Positions 54,501-64,000 of a stretch of DNA of 64,000 nucleotides are shown piece after piece (within the stretch, counting starts at the first letter, position 1; each line of letters opens with the position of its first letter). The notes below the pieces were generated by a model. The model was not told the DNA's origin, searched no databases, and worked only from the letters and a program-made list of their open reading frames with translations. The DNA lies in assembly GCA_032629725.1 (NCBI GenBank), contig JAFEVB010000012.1, forward strand, positions 186,001 through 250,000, read 5' to 3'. A program made the position numbers and the translations under genes. This DNA is from Gremmenia infestans. Taxonomy: Eukaryota > Ascomycota > Leotiomycetes > Helotiales > Hamatocanthoscyphaceae.

Positions 54501-56991
54501 ACAAGAAGTCGGCAACATGCCCTAAGAAACCTTGAGGTGCAGCAGGTGGTGCGATAGGCGGTCCTTGAGCCTCTGCTGGTGGAACTTCTGCATTGGGTGG
54601 AAGGAGAGGTTCCCGGGTTTCCGCTCCCTCGCTCTGCTCTTCGGTCTCATTCTCCGGATCAACAGGATTCTCAGGGAATAAGTCTTGGATGTTCTCATAT
54701 GTTCGAGTGACTCCATCTTCGCTTTCCACGGTGACAGGAGCGCTTTCTACTAATTTGGTAAGCTCTGCGCCGGTTAATGCCCGTGGAGGAGGTCGATAGT
54801 TTGACAGCTCAGGCTCGTTGTCATCAGAGATGTCCCCCTGAACGTATTTAAATGCAGCCTGTTCTGTTTGGTCATCTAATCCAAACAGAGAATTGAGCGG
54901 AACCAGATCTGAGTCCGATTCATCATCAGTGTCTTCCAGAGACTTTAGTTTAGTGTTGACACGAATAGCTGCTTGGTCCGTCTGATTATCCTCGTCCAGG
55001 AGGTTTGAAAAACTCCAGTTGTTGTTGGCAAGCGGGGATATGCTATCTTTTCTCTGGGGGCCATCCGAGACAGCTCTAGGTCTAGATGAACTTGATGTGG
55101 ACGTAAGGTCGTTCCAAGAGCTTTCTGCGAGCGAATTATTGAGTGGCAGATTCGTAAGAGACTGTAAGGCTTTCGCGGGATTAGAGTGTTCAGGAATCTC
55201 GTCTGTTGCCTTCTCCTTTCCCTTCCCCTTTCCGAATACAGGATCCTCGATGTTTCCAACATCATTAATATCAGAGCGGCCGGAAATGTTTCCAGCCGAT
55301 AATGGCTGCATTTCTCCCGTTTGCCGAATATCGACCCAGCTTTCGGAACTTGCGCTGCTACCTCCATTTTCTGTCTGCGCTGCCCCATCCTTAGTAGCAG
55401 GATGGCCAGTCTTATACAATTCTGACTCTGATACAGGTTCGTCTTGGCTGGAACCTGGTAATCGCAACCCATCATCTTGACGGGGTGGGTTTTGAAGGAC
55501 ATTCATTGCATTAACCCAATAACGCATATCATCGCTTTTATTCTCATCTTCAATAATGCGCAAAACCTTCTCGGGGTCACTATCCGCACGCCGCCAGATT
55601 GCCAGAAACTCTTCAGTATGTCTAGGCTCCTCTTCAAGCCGTCGATGAATTTGAGCAGCAGGCCCTAACGCATCTCTGGGTGCAGAGGGCCTACCAGGTG
55701 TTAAGGGTCCTGCATCATCTCGTTGAGAAGGGCTCGCCGGACCGTCGTCTGTGTCATTCTGGCGTTCTTGCTGGTGTCTTTCCTCGGCTTGTCCGATTTG
55801 TCCAAGTGGGTTATTTCTTCGCCGGGGCCTTGCCATCGGTCGCTCACGAGGAGGTTCTTCATCATCCTCAATTTCATCATCCTCCCTTACCCGATCAGCG
55901 CGCGCATTTCGGCGAGGACGTATATCAGCCACGGGCTGTGGATCTCTTACTAGACCACCCGCAGCAAATTCAGCATTGAATCCAGCCCCCATATTGATTC
56001 CAGGTTGCTGCTGTACAACCCATTCTCGTATTAAGAAAATGAGGACAAAGCATACAACCACCAGAATAGTGATTACGTAACCTTCAGCAATGTAAATTAA
56101 AGCATCGTTGACCGCAGCATGGCGAGTGAAATTCCGTAAGAAAGAAACTTCACTCAAGAGCGATGGACTAGATGGTGAATTGAGTTTCATGAGTGACAAT
56201 GTGATATTGACGCTGTCCGATTGGTTTTCGGGGATGACCACGCTCTGAATTCCCAATCCGTAGTATAGAGATTTGAATAAGCCGGCAGCGAGAGGATCCG
56301 AGCCGCTTATGTTCAAAGTATCAGAGACTGGCATCAAAAACCCAATGAGTTTCTCCACAAGTCCACTAATACTCGCGGAACTGGTTGGAGCAACCTGAAA
56401 AGGGGTGACTGGAGAGATTCCATTTGCAGGCAAAGTGGCAAGCTCCAACTCCCGGGCCACTTCTAGCGCTTGTATCGAGGTGGAGTTTCGAAAAGAATCC
56501 AACTTCGAGTGGTTGGACGGCCATCCTCCATCACTGAACCAAAATAACAGCCTCCAGACTTGTCTTATTACATACGGAAGACATGCAAGCCAGACTACGA
56601 CCACCAGGCAGGCCCTCAAATACGTCGCCAGGTTCTTTCCGATGTGTATGATGACATGTCGAACGAGGACGTGGAAGGGTAGAGACTGTGGCATATTCGG
56701 CGAATATAGCTTGGTGAAGCGAAAGGGCGTCTTGCAAAGCTCGCAGTGTTTCTTCTGTGAATGCGAAAGCCATTCCATCAAGCAGTCCTGGTGGACGTAC
56801 TTGATACTTCCGCTACATTTGCATGGATGAAATAGAGGTTCGGAGACGCCCCCTTCTCCTCTACATATCCTACAAGTGTCTACATCGCCCATTCCATCTT
56901 CTCCGCCTCCATTATTCGTGTCGAACTGTGGATCGTTCATGACGTCGGGGGGGGAGTCTTGAGACACGAGGGGATCTGTTAAGTCTGCCAT
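51554..56991 (-). CDS. doa10: DOA10/SSM4-type ER membrane RING-CH E3 ubiquitin ligase
   Basis: Exon 1 (56991-53184) and exon 2 (53136-51554), joined over a 47-nt intron, give 1796 residues. The join reads KGVLYFIRDPDDPTFHPVRD, which is diagnostic. The N-terminal RING-CH finger has Cys40, Cys43, Cys57, Cys59, His67, Cys70, Cys83 and Cys86 (CRICRGEGG; FHPCKCSGSIKYVHQDCLME; KHCELC). A long acidic, Ser-rich linker and many membrane segments follow. The conserved TEB4/Doa10 region begins around FSLVQNALFSAFLLALTVAF. Doa10 ubiquitinates ER and nuclear-envelope substrates in ERAD-C and N-degron pathways with Ubc6/Ubc7, ahead of Cdc48. The fungal Pezizomycotina version has this extended linker (roughly residues 330-900). 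Length is larger than the yeast protein but normal for filamentous fungi. Confidence 0.93.
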
Positions 56992-58214
56992 CGATGCGGG
57001 AATGTATCATTAATCGGCGTAAAGAGAGAATCGAAGTTGTTAAAGTCGCAAAGGCAAAGCCTCTTTCATCAGTTTTATAGAAGCATCTGGGGGCGCCTGT
57101 ACTTGTGCCGCCAAAACGCTTCTCCTGGTGAAGGGTCCTTTTGTTTGTCGGAGTCTAGAAGAGATTTCCAAATAATGACTGGGAGGAATGTCTGGACTCC
57201 GGGGCGGTACGGTGTTGGAGAAGATCTATGTTCTGGTTACTGCGTTTGCGAATGGTTGTAAGTTGGAGTTGCATGGATGGCGGAGGGCTAAAGTTACCCT
57301 ATCCATTCCATATGATGGCGGAGAAAAGGTCGGACCGAGTGGTGGCGGTGCTTTATTTGATAGCAATATCCTTATCACGTGATGCGTGTAGCTCCTCAGA
57401 GTGACAACGTCATTTAATGTTTTGATTTCAGTTGTTTAAAGTTAAGGCCTTCCACAGAAGCCTTGTCTTCAACGGCTGTTTCAACGCCGTTGCTGCTTGA
57501 AGTTCCAATCATTAAGGTACCTTATGCTAGGATTTGATGCAGGAGTCTGTGATCCGATGGGCATGAAACAATATCGTCGCTTCAGATGAAAAGGAGAACT
57601 GCTGACAACAAACTAGGTAGAGTAGACATCAGCTCGATCATACTGATTTTAATTAACCCTAGTCTTTGAAAATATCTTCATGTTCATTTCTAGTAAGCAA
57701 TACACCTTTATATAGTAATACTAGTCACCTTTTCTTTTCAACCTCGTAGTTCTACAACCAGGAAAATGCCATGCTCTATGACGTGTGTCTTCTAGCGCTT
57801 GCAGCCTGTCAAATCCAACTCCAAGTCAAGCCAAGCTTTGCCTGTGATACCACCGCGGGACGAGACCATAATAAAACAAGATCCCTCTCCCCCCCCCCTT
57901 TAATAGTTCATTTTCCCCTACTCAACTTCCTCATTTTCATGGTCGCGTGCACTTCTATGATACTTACGCCCATTCCACCATACAATTGGGTTTTAGCATT
58001 AACGCCTACTAAGGTACGTAAGATCCGGCGTTACAGGTCAGGTCCGTGTTGAGCGTTTTGAGACAAAGCTCCTGCTTATTCGCCAAAGCTCTCTTTGAGC
58101 TTGCAACTCCTCCCTCCACCTCCTCCTCCTCCACCTGTTCGCCCTCTATCAAAACACGCTCAACGAATCCTCAACGGCTGGTTCCACGTTTTTCAGAGCT
58201 GCATGCTGTAGAAA
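56992..58214. other. Divergent promoter interval
   Basis: The interval lies between DOA10 and the large repeat gene. Short frames have no recognisable similarity. A CCCCCCCC run is at about 57891-57899, and CT-rich tracts precede 58215, typical of fungal promoters and 5' leaders. Confidence 0.4.
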
Positions 58215-61200
58215 ATGGCGGTGGAGAGTAATGGAAGGCTACTTGACCCGGGCCAGAAAAGTATGAATGGTCAGGCCATAGCTACCAGGTCCAAGACGGT
58301 CAGAAAGCGAAAGGGCTTCAGTGTCTTTAGCATGATAACCAGGTATTTCTGCCCGAGCAGCACAAGACAGTGTGGCGCAGCACAGCTCCAGCTGACATTT
58401 TACTAGACTCCTAACCTGGTACTCAATAATCACAATACTATTCCGATGTCCTGCGACAGTCGACCTCCTGACAAATACCTCCCCAAAGATTTGCAAACCA
58501 TATTTCCAATTGCGTTCTGCAGTTGCCCCCCATCTCGAACCATACTACGACGCATATGCCGCACGATATATTGACGCAGCGAGACCTTACTACGAAACCC
58601 TCGATAGAAGAATAATTACTCCCGCTACAGTCTTAGGAAAGAAGTATGGAGCTCCTCGTGTTGCACAGGCCCAGGCATTCGGCCAAGCACGTTGGGAGAA
58701 GACTGTGCAGCCACAAGTTGAGAAATATCAAGGAATTGTGAAGGGAAAATACGACGAGATGGTGGCGCCACATGTTGACAAGGTCGTAACAGCTACGGGC
58801 CCATATTACGAGATCGCAAAAACGAATGCCTTCCAGACATATTACGGGCACATCCTTCCAACGTACAATGCAGTCCAGCCATACGCCCTTCAAGGTTACG
58901 GCATAGCGAGCGACTTCACGGTGAACACTGCAGTTCCTTACTCAAAATGGGCTTGGGCCACCGGAGCAATATTTGTTGAAAGAACTTTGTGGCCAAAGTT
59001 ACGGATCTTGTATGGAGAAAATGTAGAGCCTCAGTTGGTGAGAATTGGTGAGCGACTTGGCAGATATCGGGATGGCAAGAAACTGAAGGCAGTCGTAGAA
59101 GATGTGGACATGTAAGAATTACCCCAATTTCCCTAGAACATGTCAACTAATCCATCACTAGCTCCGCGTCCGCTTCTTCAGCTTCAGAGACATTTTCCTC
59201 AATCTCATCTTCTATTGCATCAGCTCGCTCAGCGAGCACGCCATCTACAACTTCTAGTGTTGCTTCAACTGCGTCTGTTGCAGCTCCAGAGGATACCCCC
59301 AAGTCCGAAAAGGAAATCCGCGAAAAAGCACAGGCAATTGTGGCCAAGGATCTCAAAACTTGGCAGGAGAAATTCGCCAAGGCCGCCGATGAAGGGTCCG
59401 ACGAGCTTGAAGACCGTATGACTGAGATCACTGATAGGCTGGTTCAGAACCAGGCACACGGCGTTGGAAAGGCTCTTATAATCCAGCTGGAAGAGACTGT
59501 CAAATCTAACCTCAAGAGCTTGAAAAGCAACATCATTTCCATCATAGATGGTTCCAAGGACGCAGAAGAATCCGATGAAGCTATCGGCAACGCTGTTCGC
59601 AAAGCGGGTGTTGCAATCAAGGAAAAGGCACAAGCCGTACGAACTTGGAGGCAGAACTTTGACCGAGAAACAAACTCGCTAGTAGAAAAAGCTGCATCTG
59701 ATACTTTTGAGATACTTGATCACATCCGAGATCTTGGGTTGCAAGAGATAGGAATGAGATGGGCGTGGACCGACGGAATTACGCACAAGGACTGGACTAA
59801 ATACCACAAGTTGAAAGGAAAATTTGATGAATGGCGTGTAGATGTCGAGAACGTCGTGGCTGAACACCCAGGGCTTGGAAAGGCTCGCGCAGCATCTGAG
59901 GAGGTTGAAAACAAAGCTATGGGCATTGCGGAGGAGGCAGCAAAAGAACTGGCTCGCCTCAAGGAGACGGGACGATGGAAGCTTTCAACCAAAGATACTA
60001 GTGATGACTGGAGCACCAAATATATGCCAGCCGCAGCCGCAAATGCTGCTCAGAAAGTCATTGATAAAGTCAAGGAAGCCAGTGAGGCTGTCGCGCCTTC
60101 ATCTCAGGGTACCATGGAGTCTGTGGCTTCTGTTGCCAGCTCATCGGTTGCTGAAGCTGTCTCTTCCGCTTCTTCAATCGCTGCTTCTCAGGTTGACAAC
60201 GCCCAAAGCGCTGCTTCGTCGATTTCCTCAAAGGTTGTAGGTACACCACAAGGAAGTGTTGAGAGTGTCATTTCAGTCGCGAGTGCAAGTGCAAGCAGTG
60301 TTGCCGACCAAGCTTCGAGCTCGATCATTGGCACGTCACAAGGTAGTGTCGAGAGTGTTGCTTCGGTTGCAAAAGATTCTGCTAGTAGCCTGGCCGACCA
60401 AGCTTCAAGTTCTGTTATTGGTACTTCGCAAGGAACTGTAGAGAGTGTTATCTCGGTTGCTTCTGACAGCGCAAGCAGTCTTTCCGCCAAGGCATCTGCC
60501 TCTATCGCTGGAGAAGAGCCAGGAAACATTGAAAAGGTATCGAGCAGTGTTAAATCGGCAGCTTCCGTCGTCTCCGATACGGCTTCCAGTCTCTCAGACG
60601 CGGTAGGCTCGTCGATTCGCTCAGGCAGTAGCGAAGTCTCAAAAGCTGCTTCGAAGGCGTCTAGTTCATTGAGTTCTGCAACTTCGTCCATCGGGAGCTC
60701 TTTGTCGAAGAGTGTCACTGATGGCTCTAGCGCTGCTAGTTCATCTGCATCATCTGCCTCGAGCACAGCGTCTAAGAAAGTGTGGGGTGGTGCAATGGCA
60801 CAACACGTCGAGGCTAGACAGATTGTCTACGAGGACATGGTTGAGGATTCAGATGAGGAGACTTACAGTGAAAAGATCCAGAGTATGGCAAGTGAAGCCG
60901 GCGATAAATATGCCGACCTCACCAAGGCAGTCAGCGAGGCCTTGTTAAAGCCTTCCAGCACTCAAGGGTATCAAGTCACGAGCCTCGCCGCCCAGCAGTA
61001 TTCAAGTGCTTTCGCAGCTGCTAGCTCTGCTCTTTACGGAACTGAGCAAGGGACTGGTGAAAGCATTGCCAGTGCTGCGTCGAGTCGTTATGCTGATGCT
61101 GTTTCAGCGTAAGTTTACAATTCAGATTTATCGTCCTCACCCAGCTAATCTCCATCCTAGTGCCAGCTCTATCATCTACGGAACACCAGCGCCTATCACA

Positions 61201-62922
61201 GACTCCATCGCCGCCAAGGCAAGCGCTGCTTATAGCAGTGCTCTTTCTGTGGCCTCGGATAACTATGACAGTGCTCGCTCTGCAGTTTCCGCTCAAATAT
61301 CTGGCGAGCCAAAACCCGCCCACGAAGCATTGTTCAGCTCTGCCCAAGCTGCCTATTCGGATTCCGTTGAAGCAGCGAGTTCTAGGCTACAAGCTGCTGC
61401 TTCCGCTGCCTCGACCGCGATCTATGGAGCTCCACCAGGAGCACTAGAGTCGATGTCTTCAGTAGCTCAGTCAAGACTCCAAGAAGGTCTTGGTGCTGCG
61501 TCTTCTCGATATAGCGATGCGAAGAGCTATATAGCAGCCATAAACACCGGCGCTCCCCAAAAGCAAAAGATGCTCCAGCAAATGCAGGAACAGTATTATG
61601 CAGGCATCGGAATGGCTCACGCCCATTACTCCGAATTTCTCGAAGCAGCCTCTTCGGCCGTCATGCCGAAACCAACTCCGTTCCACGAGAGCCTTTACAG
61701 TAAAGCAAGCGCAGGAGTTGTAGGAACGCCTACTCCGGCTTATGAAAATGCTTTGAGCACAGCTCAAAGTGCTTACTCGGGCGCTGTAGCTGGTGCTTCT
61801 TCGCAGCTTGACCAGCTCTTGTCATCCATCAAAAGCGTTGGTGGGGCACAAAAAGATCTCGTCGCAACAGGCGTCGCATCCTCGCGCTACAGTTCCGCAC
61901 TGGCTGAAGCATCAAGCTCTTACGCAAGCATCTCATCCGCAATCGCTGAGAAATTCAAGGACAAGGCATCAGATGTATCAAATGTCATCTACGGCAGCGA
62001 AACTCCTTTCACAGAGTCCGTCGCCTCGGCTGCGAGCGAGAACTGGGAAGCTCTGATCACGAAAGCAAGTAATCAGATCTACGCTCAACCAACACCATAT
62101 TTCGTCACCCAGCGCCTTATATCTGAGGCAATAGAGTACGGTGCTGCTGCTACAGATGCTGCTGCAAACCAATACCATGTTGTGCAGTCAATCATCAGCG
62201 AGCTTGTTGTTGGCAAGTAAGTTGCCTTTTCCCTCACCTCTTCACCCTCAATTCCAATGCTGACTATTCACAGAGAACCCGATTTCACCGAGAGCGTCTA
62301 TAACAAATTATCATCGGCATACTACACTGGAGCGGGCGAAGCAGCCAGTTCAGCATCCTCCTATGCAAGCGACGCCTACGCATCCGTAACATCCGTCATC
62401 TCCTCCGTCTTCACTCCTCCCCCCGCTCTTGAAGATATCCTAAGTAGCGCCTCCGCACGCGTCAACGAAGCCATCGACGCCGCGTCCGTGCAAGTATACG
62501 GCTCCAGCACAGGCTATGCAGAAGCTGCGTCAAGCAGTATCGCAGACGCCGCTTCTTCTGCCCAAAAAGCTATCTCTGAAGCCATTTACGGAACCTCTAC
62601 CGGTACTTATGAAAGCGTTACCAACGTGGCAGGGGAAACGTACGCATCTGCTACAGACGCAGCAGCAGAGGCACTCTCAGCTGCGCAAGCAAAAGTCAGT
62701 AGTGCGATATATGGAGAGGAACAGAGTGCCGTAGAGAGTGCACAAGCGAGACTCAATGCTGCAATTGAGAGTGCGAGGGCTAAATTGGGCGGGTATGCGG
62801 CGAGTGCTGGAGGGCAGGCGAGTGAGGTCTACAGCAAAGCTAGTGAGGGCGTAGAGGATTTCGCGTCCAGCGTAAGCTCGGTCGTTGAAAAGGCCACTGG
62901 AAGTGCTAAAGACGAGCTATGA
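58215..62922 (+). CDS. Large membrane-anchored Ala/Ser-repeat protein (fungal family, often mislabelled hoxa13-like)
   Basis: Five exons (58215-58342, 58407-59111, 59162-61108, 61161-62216, 62274-62922) with introns of 50-64 nt give 1494 residues in frame; all joins are phase 2. The N-terminus has one membrane segment (LLTWYSIITILFRCP) rebuilt across intron 1. SPKICKPYFQLRSAVAPHLE and a conserved Tyr-rich domain follow (YYGHILPTYNAVQPYALQGY; GENVEPQLVRIGERLGRYRD). Next is a helical region of about 280 residues (DLKTWQEKFAKAADEGSDEL; MRWAWTDGITHKDW). The last two thirds are degenerate repeats of the type YGTPxPxxES..ASSxYSxAxxxASS. I recognise this as a Pezizomycotina family that databases often call transcription factor hoxa13, a name with no domain support. 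A coiled-coil, amphipathic-repeat scaffold or lipid-associated protein seems more likely. Function is unknown. Confidence 0.85.
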
Positions 62923-63751
62923 ATTGGGTGAAGGGACGCGATTAATGGAATGGAACGAGTGTATGAAAGAAAGATCCTCTCCTTTATCACCATGGTTGGC
63001 TGGTCGGTTGTCTGGGCGGGGGATCCTTTTTGACATGTTTTTCCTTTTACACCTTGCAATGCAAGCAGAACTGAGCGATATCCAACTCTTGTGTATTTAT
63101 GTAACGTAACGTAACGTATTATATGTGTGTATGCGGAAATGAAATAGTATTGATAACATCCGGTTTCGGTTTCTCCAGGGTATTTGTTGTGAATAGATAC
63201 ATACGTGTGTGCCTAGGTACCCTATGCTTCTGTATAGCTAGAGTCTCGCAGATACAGATACGTCGATTGAGATCTAATGCTAGTCGCTCTAAGTATATAA
63301 CTCTAACGCCAACATAAAATTCCCGGACGATCCAGCCTCGACTCTTGGCGCGAATAAGTTATTCAATCTATTTTTCTTTCCTTTCCTTCTTTCCTTCTTT
63401 CCTCCGCGTGTTCTCGTTGACGGTGTGCGTGATATGGTAGGTGATGGGTTTGGATATCGACAGGTCGATTCGTATTGTGTTGTATTATACTAGATTCCGT
63501 AATACCTCAAATACTAGACGCTCTCTTGATGTTCGATCCCAATCCGTGACCGTGACCGATGTGCAATTTCTTCTCTCCATCTAGGGGGTGCAAAAATATT
63601 AGTAAATCCCAACATAACATAATCAGTCCTGCGTTCACTATTCATTTACAACTCCGCTTCCAATTCCACTTCCAGTTTTATGTTTATGTTTCTTTGCGTA
63701 CGCAGTATGATGATATGAAAAGGGAGGTATTCGTGTTACTTTACGATGCAC
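62923..63751. other. Intergenic 3' interval
   Basis: No gene is supported. A short tandem GTAAC array (GTAACGTAACGTAACGTA) lies near 63100-63118, and a pyrimidine-rich CTTTCCTTCTTTCCTT array at about 63378-63400. It lies between two convergent gene ends. Confidence 0.4.
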
Positions 63752-64000
63752 TTACACAGGTCGTCCGGCATGATCATATGTTAATCCAGGGATGCCACTT
63801 GGTGTTTCTTTTCTCACTAATTTCGCACCATTTCCGCTTTGGTTTCCGTTTCTTGGGGATGATTGTGATTGTGATTGCGCGTGAGATTGCTTTTGGATTT
63901 CTTTCCGTGTGAGGTATGGCTCTGGTCGTTGCGGGTATAGGATTTTGGTGTTTCCGCGTGGAGGGGGGGCGACTAGTTCGGCGCGGAGGCGGGATGTACA
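63752..64000 (-). CDS. C-terminal end of an unidentified protein (runs off the right edge)
   Basis: One minus-strand frame is open from the window edge for 82 codons to a TAA at 63752-63754. It reads SRLRAELVAPPPRGNTKILY, then PQRPEPYLTRKEIQKQ, a Gln/Ser repeat (HAQSQSQSQSSPRNG) and TPSGIPGLTYDHAGRPV. The composition is coding-like and low in stops compared with other frames. The family cannot be recognised from this tail. Confidence 0.45.
   Translation of the reverse strand, partial: CTSRLRAELVAPPPRGNTKILYPQRPEPYLTRKEIQKQSHAQSQSQSSPRNGNQSGNGAKLVRKETPSGIPGLTYDHAGRPV

Noticed and set aside
58239..59146. Minus-strand frames opposite the large repeat gene
   Set aside because: They overlap verified exons with conserved family motifs on the plus strand and have no features of their own.

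Overview
This window looks like nuclear DNA of a filamentous ascomycete. Most genes are split by short introns (about 46-80 nt) with GT..AG borders and CTNAY-like branch points. The gene set is typical of Pezizomycotina: PEX16, FHIP, CBR1, CDC27/APC3, DOA10, a GIG1-like protein and an S28 peptidase. Several families look like those of Leotiomycetes (Helotiales), but that placement is an inference. I see no rRNA, tRNA or CRISPR. Exon borders were placed by hand from splice signals and frame continuity; almost all models close in frame.

Layout. 0-5.2 kb: the 5' part of an F-box gene, divergent PEX16, and a convergent SPATA20/YyaL-type gene. 6.2-9.3 kb: a decayed NACHT/ankyrin gene. 9.6-12.6 kb: FHIP. 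12.9-13.4 kb: a small inverted-repeat element. 13.5-15.7 kb: a fungal membrane protein. 15.9-16.2 kb: an orphan verprolin/WIP tail. 17.7-19.0 kb: a SET-domain protein with a signal-peptide-like start. 20.3-22.2 kb: a secreted S28 peptidase. 22.5-29.1 kb: a housekeeping block (CBR1, a GIG1-like protein, SND2/TMEM208, CDC27). 29-32.7 kb: gene-poor, with an ATATTGGCA-type repeat cluster. 32.7-34.8 kb: a concentrative nucleoside transporter. 35.3-36.9 kb: a broken MYND/pRiA4b-ORF3-like gene. 37.1-37.7 kb: an RNase T1-type ribonuclease. 40.4-41.7 kb: a secreted GH16 glucanase. 42.5-46.5 kb: a broken UstYa-like (DUF3328) gene and, 2.7 kb away, a 98-residue secreted precursor with five near-identical Tyr-rich units separated by Lys-Arg. 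49.0-50.7 kb: a Ser/Thr-rich secreted protein. 51.6-57.0 kb: DOA10. 58.2-62.9 kb: a very large Ala/Ser-repeat protein. 63.75 kb to the end: the C-terminal end of a minus-strand gene.

Most interesting. The repeat precursor has a signal peptide, KR-separated copies of a core around SDYGYD, and synonymous drift between copies. That is the layout of Kex2-processed repeat peptides, including the precursors of fungal cyclic RiPPs (dikaritins). The nearby UstYa-like gene is of the family that modifies such peptides, but it carries three stops and a frameshift here. The locus therefore looks like the remains, or a still partly live core, of a small RiPP-type cluster.

The window is rich in broken genes: NACHT/ANK, MYND/pRiA4b, UstYa and the verprolin tail. 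Some lesions are single-base indels in short homopolymers, so assembly error should be excluded before calling all of them pseudogenes.
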